This document shows, in pieces, positions 24,222 to 32,236 of a stretch of 36,830 nt of DNA. This DNA comes from Burkholderiales bacterium (GTDB lineage Bacteria > Pseudomonadota > Gammaproteobacteria > Burkholderiales > Burkholderiaceae_C), in NCBI GenBank assembly GCA_026954015.1, contig JAIXLP010000044.1:75693-112522 (forward strand). The letters run 5' to 3'. A model generated the notes under the pieces. That model was not told the origin of the DNA. It did no database searches and saw only the letters and a list, made by a program, of their open reading frames with translations. The position numbers were made by a program, and so were the translations under genes. Each line of letters begins with the position of its first letter. Position 1 is the first letter of the stretch.

Positions 24222-25430
24222 ATGAAAACCCTCAAACGCACCCTTCTCACCGTGCTGGTGCTGCTGATCTCCGCGGGCACGGCCGGCTGGTTCAGCCTCG
24301 ACAAGGAAACACGCGGCCTGCTCGCCACCTTCCCCACGAACCGCAACCTGCTGTTCTGGAACCAGACGCAGCGCGACGCCGCCTTTCGCGCGATGGACCG
24401 CATCGCGCTGCTGGCCAAGTGGCACACGGCACAGCCCGCCGCCACGCCGCGGACGCTGCCGCAGGGCGCGCCGCTTGACCTCGGCATCGACCTGGACGCC
24501 TACCTGCGAAGCCAGCACAGCGCCGCCGTGCTCGTCATGCACAAGGGCATGCTGCGCGTGGAACGCTATGGCCTGGGCCTTGACGCGAGCGGCCGCTGGA
24601 CGGGCTTCTCGGTAGCCAAATCGTTCACCTCGACGCTCGTGGGCGCCGCGATCAAGGATGGCTACATCCACAGCATGGACGACAAGGTGAGCCGCTACCT
24701 GCCGGACATGCGCGGCTCAGCCTACGACGACGTGAGCATCCGCCAGTTGCTCACAATGACCTCGGGCGTCGCGTGGAACGAAAACTACGACGACCCGCAG
24801 TCCGACGTGGCACGCTTCAACAACCACGTGCCCGAGCCCGGCGTCGACGCGCTCGTGAGCTACATGCGCAAGCTCCCGCGCGCGGCGCCGCCCGGAGTGC
24901 GCTGGCACTACAGCACGGGCGAGACCAATCTCGTCGGCGTGATGCTCATGGCCGCGATCAAGAAGCCGCTTGCACAGTACCTGCAGGAGAAGATCTGGCA
25001 GCCCGCGGGCATGCAGCAGCAGGCGACCTGGCTGCTCTCGAAAACCGGCAAGGAGATCAGCGGCTGCTGCCTGCAGGCCGCGCCGCGCGACTTCGCGCGC
25101 ATGGGCCAGTTCATCCTGGAAGGCGCGATGGTCGACGGCCAGAGCATCGTGCCCGACGACTGGCTGCAGCAGGCCACGCACAAGCAGGCCGATATCGGCA
25201 ACCCCGGGCACGGCTATGGCTACCAGTGGTGGACGTACGACGACGGCAGCTTTGCCGCGCGCGGCATCTTCGGCCAGGGCATCTACATCGACCCGGCGCG
25301 CCAGCTCGTCATCGTGACGCTCTCCGACTGGGCCAAGGCAGGCTCGGCCAACAACCCGCAGTACGAGGAACGCGAGGCGTTCTACCGGACGGTGCGCAAG
25401 GCGGTGGACCACGAAGCGGCGCAGCGCTGA
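24222..25430 (+). CDS. Class-C beta-lactamase-like serine hydrolase
   Basis: A 402-residue enzyme of the beta-lactamase/penicillin-binding protein fold (PF00144). An N-terminal hydrophobic anchor (TLLTVLVLLISAG, residues about 8-22) directs it to the periplasm. The catalytic Ser130-Val-Ala-Lys133 lies in GFSVAKSFTS, the Tyr230-Ser-Thr motif in WHYSTGETN, and HGYGYQWW near 327 stands in for the KTG strand. The arrangement resembles the 6-aminohexanoate-oligomer hydrolase (NylB) branch more than AmpC, so an esterase or amidase activity is as likely as a beta-lactamase. It is divergent from polA across 62 bp. No RBS is obvious, but this ATG gives the first clean signal segment. Confidence 0.85.
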   Translation: MKTLKRTLLTVLVLLISAGTAGWFSLDKETRGLLATFPTNRNLLFWNQTQRDAAFRAMDRIALLAKWHTAQPAATPRTLPQGAPLDLGIDLDAYLRSQHSAAVLVMHKGMLRVERYGLGLDASGRWTGFSVAKSFTSTLVGAAIKDGYIHSMDDKVSRYLPDMRGSAYDDVSIRQLLTMTSGVAWNENYDDPQSDVARFNNHVPEPGVDALVSYMRKLPRAAPPGVRWHYSTGETNLVGVMLMAAIKKPLAQYLQEKIWQPAGMQQQATWLLSKTGKEISGCCLQAAPRDFARMGQFILEGAMVDGQSIVPDDWLQQATHKQADIGNPGHGYGYQWWTYDDGSFAARGIFGQGIYIDPARQLVIVTLSDWAKAGSANNPQYEEREAFYRTVRKAVDHEAAQR

Positions 25431-25457
25431 CCCCCGTACCCACGGGCGCGCGCCGCC

Positions 25458-25463
25458 TACAAT
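25458..25463 (+). promoter_or_regulatory. Candidate -10 (TACAAT) of the DUF2782-like gene and thrB
   Basis: TACAAT ends 9 nt before the ATG at 25473, so transcription would start within a few bases of the start codon. No clear -35 is present. The gene following has no Shine-Dalgarno, which fits a leaderless or near-leaderless mRNA. Confidence 0.45.
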
Positions 25464-25472
25464 CAGACAACC

Positions 25473-25763
25473 ATGCGCGCTCTTCTCGCCTTCGCACTTG
25501 CTGCCTGCGCCACTCCTTGGGCACTGGCACAAAATCCCACACTCGCCGCTGGCGACCCGCCACCGCCCACACAAATCAACACCGAGGCGGGTCAGCGCAC
25601 GCAGCGCATCGTCGTGGAAGATGCGGGCAGCCGCGTCGACGAGCTGCGCGTGGGCGGACAGACGAAGTCCATCACGGTGCAACCCAAGGTGGGCAGCACC
25701 CTGCCCTCCTACGAGGTGCGCCCGAGCGACGGCGCGCGCCTTTGGAACCTCGGCCGCTTCTGA
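25473..25763 (+). CDS. Small periplasmic DUF2782-like protein
   Basis: A 96-residue protein with a signal peptide (MRALLAFALAACATPWALAQ). Its short mature part contains QRIVVEDAGSRVDELRVGG and SYEVRPSDGARLW, which resemble the DUF2782 family of beta- and gammaproteobacteria that I recall next to polA and thrB. Function is unknown. It is 59 bp upstream of thrB on the same strand and probably co-transcribed with it. An AC-box-like Cys in AACATP could be a lipobox but is not a good match. Confidence 0.75.
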   Translation: MRALLAFALAACATPWALAQNPTLAAGDPPPPTQINTEAGQRTQRIVVEDAGSRVDELRVGGQTKSITVQPKVGSTLPSYEVRPSDGARLWNLGRF

Positions 25764-25822
25764 GCGACCGCTCCGCGCAACGCCCGCCCCCCCCCACGCG
25801 CAACGCGGCGAGCCACGTCCCC

Positions 25823-26782
25823 ATGGCCGTATTCACTACTGTCTGCGAGGCCGAAGCCGACGCCTTGCTGCAACGTCTGCGCCTGGGCACGCTCGTCGAG
25901 TTGCGCGGCATCGAGGGCGGCATCGAGAACACCAACTACTTCCTCACGAGCAGCGCGGGGGCGTACGTGCTCACCCTGTTCGAGCGTCTCACCGCCGAGC
26001 AGCTGCCGTTCTACCTGTACCTGATGAAGCACCTCGCGCACGCGGGCATCCCCGTGCCTGACCCGCAGGGCGACGAGAACGGCGACATCCTCTACACCGT
26101 GGCAGGCAAGCCCGCGACGCTCGCGACGCGACTGCAGGGCCGCAGCGCGCTCGCGCCCACCGTCGCGCACTGCGCGGCACTGGGCGGCATGCTCGCGCGC
26201 ATGCACCTGGCGGGCGCGGACTACGAGCGCCAGCAGCCCAATCTGCGCGGCCTCGCGTGGTGGAACGCCACCGCGCCGCTGGTGCTGCCACACCTGAACG
26301 CGGCGCAGGCCGCGCTGCTGCAGTCCGAGCTCGCCTACCAGAACCACATCGGCGCCAGCAGCGCCTACGCGGCGCTGCCGCGCGGGCCGGTGCATGCCGA
26401 CCTGTTCCGCGACAACGTGCTGTTCGAGGGCGCGCGGCTCAGCGGTATCTTCGACTTCTACTTTGCCGGGGTTGATACTTGGCTGTTCGACCTGGCCGTG
26501 GCGCTCAACGACTGGTGCGTCGACCTGCCCACGGGCCGCCACGACGCGGCGCGCTTTCACGCACTGCTCGGCGCCTACCAGGACGTGCGCCCGCTCACCG
26601 TGCACGAACGGCCCATGCTCGCCGCCATGCTGCGCGCGGGGGCGCTGCGCTTCTGGATTTCGCGCCTGTGGGACTACTACCTGCCGCGCGACGCCCAGTT
26701 GCTCACACCGCACGACCCGACGCATTTCGAGCGCGTGCTGCGCGAGCGCGCGGCGCACCCGGTACGCCTGGACGGCGCATGA
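25823..26782 (+). CDS. thrB: Homoserine kinase, fructosamine-kinase-fold type
   Basis: A 319-residue homoserine kinase of the aminoglycoside-phosphotransferase-like type, which phosphorylates homoserine for threonine synthesis. The opening MAVFTTVCEAEADALLQRL then GIEGGIENTNYFL is family-typical. The catalytic loop is HADLFRDN with His191, Asp193 and Asn198, and the metal-binding DFYF has Asp211. The frame is open for 350 codons upstream, over the hydrolase and DUF2782-like genes, but the family similarity begins at this Met. It uses a different fold from the GHMP-type ThrB of E. coli. It ends the polA-thrB cluster, with a 166-bp non-coding gap following. Confidence 0.93.
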   Translation: MAVFTTVCEAEADALLQRLRLGTLVELRGIEGGIENTNYFLTSSAGAYVLTLFERLTAEQLPFYLYLMKHLAHAGIPVPDPQGDENGDILYTVAGKPATLATRLQGRSALAPTVAHCAALGGMLARMHLAGADYERQQPNLRGLAWWNATAPLVLPHLNAAQAALLQSELAYQNHIGASSAYAALPRGPVHADLFRDNVLFEGARLSGIFDFYFAGVDTWLFDLAVALNDWCVDLPTGRHDAARFHALLGAYQDVRPLTVHERPMLAAMLRAGALRFWISRLWDYYLPRDAQLLTPHDPTHFERVLRERAAHPVRLDGA

Positions 26783-26853
26783 CGGCCCCGATACCCGTCG
26801 CGCACTGGCGCAGATAGGCGCTGAACTTTCGCGGGGTCTGAAGTGCGAATACT

Positions 26854-26881
26854 AGGGAAAACCCTGATACCCTGCTAAAAT
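26854..26881 (+). promoter_or_regulatory. Promoter with AGGG-N4-CCCT inverted repeat
   Basis: AGGG (26854-26857), AAAA, CCCT (26862-26865) form an inverted repeat. A second CCCT follows at 26870-26873, then a TAAAAT -10 at 26876-26881. The inverted repeat falls where the -35 should be, as for an activator site. The core GGGAAAACCC is the exact complement of that before the usp gene (2705). Confidence 0.55.
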
Positions 26882-26948
26882 ACGGGCATCGGCCAAAAGC
26901 CAAACCCCGGGGCCCGGCCAATCAACCGACGCCCCGCACCCTAGCGTC

Positions 26949-27125
26949 ATGCTGATCCCGTTCATCCAACGCCTGTTGTCCCCCGCTGCCCAGGCATCCA
27001 CCCGGCGCAACGCCAGCGTGCCGGCCCAGCTCATGGAGTGCGCCGACGCCAGCGCCGGTCAGGACCCGCGCCACGCCGCCGAACTGCGCCGCGCCGCCAT
27101 CGCCTACCTGGGCGTCGTGCACTGA
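26949..27125 (+). CDS. Small ORF, 58 residues, no recognised family
   Basis: The frame starts MLIPFIQRLLSPAAQAS and ends RRAAIAYLGVVH-stop. The start is a hydrophobic amphipathic helix, the middle is basic (TRRNASVPAQLM), and the end carries HAAELRRAAIAYLGVV, which is likely a second helix. It sits 68 bp after a good -10 sequence with an upstream inverted repeat, which is why I think it is real. I recall similar short proteins in comamonads but cannot name a family. It is followed by a dispersed repeat copy, so its transcript may end there. Without a similarity search it could still be non-coding. Confidence 0.5.
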   Translation: MLIPFIQRLLSPAAQASTRRNASVPAQLMECADASAGQDPRHAAELRRAAIAYLGVVH

Positions 27126-27138
27126 AAACTCCTGAATA

Positions 27139-27181
27139 GATAGCTGCCAGCGCCCTCCAGAAAAGCGCTGGAGGCCGGTTT
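27139..27181 (+). repeat. Dispersed hairpin repeat, copy E (intergenic)
   Basis: It starts GATAGCTGCCAGCGC. Two mutually exclusive 7-bp stems are possible: CCAGCGC (27147-27153) with GCGCTGG (27165-27171), or CCTCCAG (27154-27160) with CTGGAGG (27168-27174). It lies 13 bp after the 58-codon ORF and may serve as its terminator. Confidence 0.65.
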
Positions 27182-27265
27182 CTCCATGGGTTCTGGAAAC
27201 CGCTTGCGCGCACGCTCTGCCCCCAGGCACGCGTGTCGGTAGCGCGGGCCTGGTCTGCCCACCCC

Positions 27266-27279
27266 CCCCAGAACTGGGG
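27266..27279. repeat. Inverted repeat CCCCAG-AA-CTGGGG upstream of the lipoprotein gene
   Basis: Perfect 6-bp arms with a 2-bp centre, 83 bp before the lipoprotein start in a 236-bp gap. It may be an operator. No -10/-35 pair could be placed with confidence in this gap; the remaining sequence, apart from copy E, shows nothing else I recognise. Confidence 0.35.
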
Positions 27280-27361
27280 AATTGCCTGTTTCCTTTCCCG
27301 CCCGAATACTGGGCGCCGGCCCGCTTGGGGTCGTTCAGCGTGCAGGAGAGGAAAACGTTCG

Positions 27362-28198
27362 ATGGAGAAGGCAAAGTCGCAAACCGCATGGGCCGGGTCC
27401 CGGGTGAAGTCTGTTCTGTTCCTGTCCTCGGTCATGGCCTTGCTGCTGACCGCTTGCGGCGGTGGCGGTAATGGAGATGAAGGGGGTGGCGCGACAGTGC
27501 ATCCCAATTTCGTCGGGACGCACAGCACGCTGACCTACCAGAAGCTGGCTTCCGACGGCTGCGACGGCGCGGCCTGCACCTACACCGACGGGCAGCCGGT
27601 TCCGGTCACCATCGGCGCGGACAGCAGCTTCGCCGTCGGCGGCAAGACGCTGACCGATCCCTACACCAAGAACGGCAACCTGGCCGAAATCGTCTGGCGC
27701 GATGGCAACCTCGAATACGCGCTGTCGCTCAACACCACGGGCGTGTTCAATGAAATCAACCTCGTTCGCGTCAGCGACAACAAATGGCTGGGCCAGATTC
27801 GGGAGCCCGCCGCAGCAGGGCCGGACGTGAACGCCCTGCTGGCCGCGGCTGCCGGCAGCTACAACCAGACCCTGCCCAATTCGACAGGCATCAGTTGGCA
27901 CCAGATGACCCTGGGGGCGGACGGTGCGCTCAGCTTCATTGCGGCCGGCACCGGCCCCGACATCGCCTCCGGCGACGTGGAGTCGACCGCCGCCGGCGAA
28001 GACGCGGAACACAACACGGTCATCACCATCACCTCCAAAACCGACCTCAACGGCGACGGCACGACCGGCACCAACGACCAGGTCAAGCTGGTCCTGGACA
28101 GCGATGGCAAGGTCAAGGAGGTGCATTACCTCGAGGTCCACCCGACCGCCGGCAAACCCGACAACCAGCGCTGGTCCGCCGTCACGCTGGTACCTTGA
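27362..28198 (+). CDS. Lipoprotein with a calcium-loop motif, upstream of the sensor kinase
   Basis: A 278-residue predicted lipoprotein. Residues 1-32 form a signal peptide with lipobox LLTAC (Cys32), followed by a Gly-rich linker. The rest is polar and beta-rich with a pair of cysteines (CDGAAC). Residues 228-239 read DLNGDGTTGTND, which matches the DxNxDGxxxxxD loop of dockerin or EF-hand-like calcium sites. I do not recognise the family. GAGAGG lies about 12 nt before the ATG. It is on the same strand as, and 82 bp before, the histidine kinase gene, separated by a strong hairpin. It may be an envelope ligand partner of that kinase, which is inference only. Confidence 0.72.
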   Translation: MEKAKSQTAWAGSRVKSVLFLSSVMALLLTACGGGGNGDEGGGATVHPNFVGTHSTLTYQKLASDGCDGAACTYTDGQPVPVTIGADSSFAVGGKTLTDPYTKNGNLAEIVWRDGNLEYALSLNTTGVFNEINLVRVSDNKWLGQIREPAAAGPDVNALLAAAAGSYNQTLPNSTGISWHQMTLGADGALSFIAAGTGPDIASGDVESTAAGEDAEHNTVITITSKTDLNGDGTTGTNDQVKLVLDSDGKVKEVHYLEVHPTAGKPDNQRWSAVTLVP

Positions 28199-28212
28199 CG
28201 GGGCCAGCCCAG

Positions 28213-28236
28213 CCCCGCTGCCGCTAGCGGCAGGGG
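28213..28236 (+). terminator. Hairpin after the lipoprotein gene
   Basis: The 16-bp perfect palindrome CTGCCGCTAGCGGCAG (28218-28233) is flanked by CCCC and GGGG that can extend the stem with one bulged G. It starts 15 bp after the stop codon. There is no T-run. It could end or weaken transcription into the kinase gene. Confidence 0.45.
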
Positions 28237-28280
28237 CATGCGAGGGGCGCGGTTACATTTCCGGTTGAAAGCAATCGGGA

Positions 28281-30452
28281 ATGTTTTTGAAGCCGTTTCC
28301 CCTCACGCCCGGCGGAAAACTGTCGTGGGCCGCGATGGTCATGCTCCTGTCGGCGCTGGCCGTGGTCTGGCTGACGGTGCGCCTGCCCTGGCTGGGCCTG
28401 ACGCTGGAAATCGGCGACGACCGGGCCGTCCATATCACGCAAGCGCAGCGCACGCCCGCGCTGCTCACGCCGGCGCGGCTGCTGGCCCTGCAAAAACCCG
28501 GGGGCGACGGCTCGCGCGTCGAGTTGCAGGCCGCGGACCTGGTGGAAGAGCCCGACACCCTCGACAGCTACGCCGCCATCGACGACTTCCTGCAACGCCA
28601 GCAGCAACTGCGCGCCGTGCTGGACGGCGCGTCCGTGCAAATCTCCGTCGTCACACCGGTCCAGGCGCATGCAACCCTGACCCTCACGCCCGCGCCGCGC
28701 CGGCCCCTGTCCAGCCTGCCCGCATCGTTCTGGGTGCAGCTGCTGACGGGCGCCGGCGGTTTCCTCATCGGCGTCTGGGTCTGGGCGCTGCGCGGCGACG
28801 ACCTGGGCGCGCGCTGCTTCGCGCTCACGGGCGCAGGCCTCATGCTATCGGCCTTCAGCGCCGCCATTTACTCGACCCGCGAACTTGCCGTTCCGGCCGG
28901 CCTGTTCCGCGTGCTGGGCATGCTCAACCACCTGGGCGCAGCCGTTTTCGGCATGGCGCTGGTCGCACTGTTCCTCGTGTTTCCGAGGCAACTCGTCAAA
29001 CCGCAATGGCTGAAACTGCTGCCCGCCATTTTTCTGCCCTGGTTCGTGCTGGACTGTCTGGGCCTGTGCCCCACGCCGACCATGGGCATGTATCTGCCCG
29101 CCCTGCTGCAGACCGGGCTGACGCTGCTGTGCATCGCCCTGCAATGGTGGCTGAGCCGCGGGCAGCCGCTCGAGCGCGCCGCCCTGCGCTGGCTCGGCCT
29201 GGCCGCCATGCTGACGGCCGCCCTGTTCACGGCCCTGCAAGCCTTGCCCGCCCTGCTGGGGCGCGAGACCGCCATTTCCCAAGGCCACGCCTTCGGCCTG
29301 TTTCTCATCCTCTACGCGGGCCTGGCCCTGGGGCTGCGCCGCTACCGCCTGTTCGACCTTGACCGCTGGGCCTTCCGCCTGCTGCTCTGGGCGGGCGGTG
29401 CGGCCCTGCTGGCGGCGATGGACGTGGCGCTGGTCGCCCTGCTGCACCTCGACCAGGGGCTGTCGCTGACCCTGGCCATCCTGATTTGCGGTTTTCTCTG
29501 GCTGCCCCTGCGCGGCTGGCTGTGGCGCAAGCTCATCGAGCGGCGGCGCCTGCTGCCCCACGACCTGTTCCAGCGCGTGCTGCAGGTCGCGCTGGCACCC
29601 GACGTCGAAAGCCAGCGCCAGCGCTGGCGCGATTTGCTGCACGCCATGTTCCTGCCGCTGCGCATCGAGCCGGCGGACCATGGCGGCTGCCATGCGGCGC
29701 TGGCCGACAACGGCTTGCAGCTTCGGCTGCCCGCCAGCGATCGCCTGCCCGCCCTGGCTCTGGTCCACGCCCACCACGGCCGCCGCCTGTTTTCGCCCCA
29801 GGACGCCGCGCTGGCCAATGAAGCCCTGGTCATGCTGCGCCACGCCAGCGACAGCCGCGACGCCTACAACCAGGGTGCACGCGAGGAGCGCGCGCGCATC
29901 GCCCGCGACCTGCACGACGACATCGGCTCGCGGCTGCTGACCGGTCTGCACCAGCCGGAACTGGCCGCCGCGCGGCGCTCGATCCAGCAGGCCATCGCCG
30001 AAATGCGGACCGTCATCAACGGCCTGACCGGCGCGCAGATGCGGCTCGACGAGATGCTGGCCGAATTGCGCCACGAAACGGCGCAGCGGCTGGCCGCCGC
30101 CGGCATCGCGCTGGACTGGCCGATGCCGGAACCGGAAGCCGGGTTTGAAAACGTGATGCTGGACTATCGCCACTACCGCTGCTACCTGCCGGTGCTGCGC
30201 GAACTGGTCAGCAACGTCATTCGCCACGCGCAGGCCAGGACGGTGGCGGTGCGCATCGCCTTGGAGGGCGGCGTGCTGGCGACGACGGTCGGCGACGACG
30301 GAGTGGGCATGGCCGCGGCCGGCGCGGACCAGGGCCGCAGCCGCCACGGCCTGGCCAATCTGCAAGACCGCGTGGCCGGCTTGAACGGCAGCGCCACCAT
30401 CGAACCACCCGGGGACGGTGGAACCCACGTACGCTTCACGCTACCGCTATGA
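28281..30452 (+). CDS. Membrane sensor histidine kinase (HisKA_3/NarL type)
   Basis: A 723-residue sensor kinase. One N-terminal helix (about 17-35) precedes a periplasmic domain of about 110 residues, then a block of eight or nine membrane helices (about 148-410). The cytoplasmic part has ARIARDLHDDIGSRLL with phospho-acceptor His545 (HisKA_3 class, used with LuxR-type regulators), an N box in LRELVSNVIRHAQA, and G boxes GDDGVGM and HGLANLQDRV. The last 4 bp overlap the response regulator start (ATGA), so the two are made together. The signal is unknown; the large membrane block suggests sensing within or next to the membrane. I cannot match it to a named kinase. Confidence 0.88.
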   Translation: MFLKPFPLTPGGKLSWAAMVMLLSALAVVWLTVRLPWLGLTLEIGDDRAVHITQAQRTPALLTPARLLALQKPGGDGSRVELQAADLVEEPDTLDSYAAIDDFLQRQQQLRAVLDGASVQISVVTPVQAHATLTLTPAPRRPLSSLPASFWVQLLTGAGGFLIGVWVWALRGDDLGARCFALTGAGLMLSAFSAAIYSTRELAVPAGLFRVLGMLNHLGAAVFGMALVALFLVFPRQLVKPQWLKLLPAIFLPWFVLDCLGLCPTPTMGMYLPALLQTGLTLLCIALQWWLSRGQPLERAALRWLGLAAMLTAALFTALQALPALLGRETAISQGHAFGLFLILYAGLALGLRRYRLFDLDRWAFRLLLWAGGAALLAAMDVALVALLHLDQGLSLTLAILICGFLWLPLRGWLWRKLIERRRLLPHDLFQRVLQVALAPDVESQRQRWRDLLHAMFLPLRIEPADHGGCHAALADNGLQLRLPASDRLPALALVHAHHGRRLFSPQDAALANEALVMLRHASDSRDAYNQGAREERARIARDLHDDIGSRLLTGLHQPELAAARRSIQQAIAEMRTVINGLTGAQMRLDEMLAELRHETAQRLAAAGIALDWPMPEPEAGFENVMLDYRHYRCYLPVLRELVSNVIRHAQARTVAVRIALEGGVLATTVGDDGVGMAAAGADQGRSRHGLANLQDRVAGLNGSATIEPPGDGGTHVRFTLPL

Positions 30453-31132
30453 ATGCCCCCGAGCCATCCCCGAACGCAACGGCGCTGCCCACATTGGTCG
30501 TCGAAGATCTGCCGGTCGTGCGCGACTGGCTGGCCGCTTTGCTGGCGCGCGTGTTTCCGGGCTCGGCGATCGAAACCGCCGCCACCCTGCGCGAGGCGCG
30601 CCAACTGCTGAACGAAGGCGTGAACGGGCGCGCGCGCTGGCGGCTGGCGCTGGTCGATCTGGGCCTGCCCGACGGCTCGGGCATCGGCCTGATCGAGCTG
30701 ATGCGGCGGCAGGCGCCCGAGACGCCGGTGATCGTCACCACCGTGCACGACGACGATGACCACCTGTTCAGCGCCCTGGCCGCCGGCGCTCAGGGCTATC
30801 TGCTCAAGGAGCAGGACGACGAGCAGCTGGCGTGGCAACTGCGCCAGATCGAGCGTGGTCAGCCGCCGCTGTCGCCGCGCGTGGCGCGGCGCATGATGGC
30901 GCACTTCCAGCCGCACGCCGCGAGCGGCGCGCCGGCGCCCGCCACCCTGAGCCCGCGCGAAACCGAGGTGCTGAGCTGCATCGGCCGGGGCCTGAGCGCT
31001 GCCGAAACCGGCCAGCGCCTGGGCATCACCGAGAATACGGTCAACGGCTACGTCAAAACCTTGTATTCCAAGCTCGACATCGGCAACCGCGCCCAGGCCG
31101 CCCTCGAAGCCACGCGGCGCGGCCTGGTCTGA
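30449..31132 (+). CDS. LuxR/NarL-family response regulator
   Basis: A 227-residue response regulator. The receiver domain (about 13-135) has the acidic pair Glu19-Asp20, the phosphorylated Asp70 in LVDLGLPDG, and the Lys in GYLLKEQ. The C-terminal LuxR-type helix-turn-helix begins at about 160 with LSPRETEVLSCIGRGLSAAE and continues TENTVNGYVKTLYSKL. Its start overlaps the kinase stop as ATGA. It is the cognate partner of the kinase. Its target sites are unknown; the GGG-N4-CCC inverted repeats in the window are one possible candidate, which is speculation. Confidence 0.92.
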   Translation: MNAPEPSPNATALPTLVVEDLPVVRDWLAALLARVFPGSAIETAATLREARQLLNEGVNGRARWRLALVDLGLPDGSGIGLIELMRRQAPETPVIVTTVHDDDDHLFSALAAGAQGYLLKEQDDEQLAWQLRQIERGQPPLSPRVARRMMAHFQPHAASGAPAPATLSPRETEVLSCIGRGLSAAETGQRLGITENTVNGYVKTLYSKLDIGNRAQAALEATRRGLV

Positions 31133-31223
31133 GCATTTCCGGGGCTCCCTTCGGGCGAACCGCGAACGAGAGAGCAACGCCGTACTAGGTTACAGTCACT
31201 CGCGCGCCGTCCGATTTGTCCGC

Positions 31224-32033
31224 ATGAAACTCAACCTCGTCCCCGCGCGCACCGGCTTGACCTGGGTGCGCCTCGGCCTGCGCGTGTTCCGGCGCCAGCC
31301 GATGGCGCTGACCGCGCTGTTCTTCCTGTGCCTGGCGTGCATGTCGCTCGCCTCGCGGCTGCCCGTCGTGGGGGAGGTACTCACGCTCATGCTGCTGCCC
31401 ACGGCGACGCTCATCATGATGGTTGCGGCAGCCGAGGTGCACCAGGGGCGCATGCCCGCCCCGGCAATGGTGGCGCAGGCGCTACGCGCGGGCAAGGCGC
31501 ACCTGCGCGACATGACGATGCTCGGGCTGCTGTACGCCGGGAGCTTCCTGCTCGTGATCGGGCTGTCCAGCCTCATCGATGGCGGCCAGTTCGCGCACGT
31601 GTACCTCGGCGGCGGGGAGGTCACGCGCGAGATCGCCGAGTCGGCCTCGTTCCAGGCCGCGGTCTGGGTTGCGGTGCTGCTGTACCTGCCGCTGTCGCTG
31701 CTGTTCTGGCACGCGCCAGGCCTCGTGCACTGGCACGGCGTGGCGCCGGTAAAGGCGCTGTTCTTCAGCGCCGTCGCGTGCGTGCGCAACTTCCGCGCCT
31801 TCGTGGTCTACGGGCTCGGGTGGATGGGCACCTTCCTCGGCACGGGCGTCATCGTGAGCCTCGTCGTCACGATGCTCAGCGCCGCGGGGGTCGGCATGGG
31901 CGTGGTGACCGCCATCATGCTCGTCACCGCGGTGGTGCTCGCCGCGATGCTCTTCAGCTCCGTGGTGTTCAGCTTCCGCGACTGCTTCGAGCCGCCGCAA
32001 CAGCGCCCGGGCCCCGCCCTCGCACCCGGCTGA
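31224..32033 (+). CDS. BPSS1780-family membrane protein
   Basis: A 269-residue protein with about six hydrophobic segments (FFLCLACMSLASRLPVVGEV; MLGLLYAGSFLLVIGLSS; FQAAVWVAVLLYLPLSLLF and others) and the opening LVPARTGLTWVRLGLRVFRRQP, which is typical of the BPSS1780 family in Burkholderiales. The WHAPGLVHWHGVAPVKALFFS stretch is also typical. No function is established. A GGTTACAGT near 31189-31196 could be part of a promoter. It has its own 91-bp leader and so may not be in the kinase operon. Confidence 0.78.
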   Translation: MKLNLVPARTGLTWVRLGLRVFRRQPMALTALFFLCLACMSLASRLPVVGEVLTLMLLPTATLIMMVAAAEVHQGRMPAPAMVAQALRAGKAHLRDMTMLGLLYAGSFLLVIGLSSLIDGGQFAHVYLGGGEVTREIAESASFQAAVWVAVLLYLPLSLLFWHAPGLVHWHGVAPVKALFFSAVACVRNFRAFVVYGLGWMGTFLGTGVIVSLVVTMLSAAGVGMGVVTAIMLVTAVVLAAMLFSSVVFSFRDCFEPPQQRPGPALAPG

Positions 32034-32075
32034 GCGCCTGCTCTCCCGGCCCGCACCGCGGCGGCGGCGCACGGG

Positions 32076-32131
32076 CTGACACATTGCTGTCAGCGATTCG
32101 TCAAACCGCCGTCACACCGGCTTCCTAGCAT
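32076..32131 (+). promoter_or_regulatory. Pho box: four 11-bp PhoB repeats and -10 upstream of phoX
   Basis: Four consecutive 11-bp units: CTGACACATTG (32076), CTGTCAGCGAT (32087), TCGTCAAACCG (32098) and CCGTCACACCG (32109-32119). The second unit holds a perfect CTGTCA and the others have one or two changes. A TAGCAT -10 follows at 32126-32131, where a PhoB-activated promoter has it. The PhoB consensus is direct CTGTCA repeats every 11 bp. This fits strong induction of phoX under phosphate starvation. Confidence 0.75.
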
Positions 32132-32236
32132 CCAGCAGCAGAAAAACGGCTCCGGCCGCTTTTCGCTTCATCCGCGGCCAATGGCGCCATCCGGCGCCGG
32201 ACCGCGCTGGAAAACCCACCTTTTGCAGGAAAGCCA

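Noticed and set aside
28238-29362. A plus-strand frame in another phase within the kinase gene
   Set aside because: Arg/Ala/Pro-rich out-of-frame shadow of the kinase.
32207-32217. GGAAAACCC before phoX as another GGG-N4-CCC site
   Set aside because: It lacks the symmetric half (TGGAAAACCCA) and is better seen as chance beside the Pho box.
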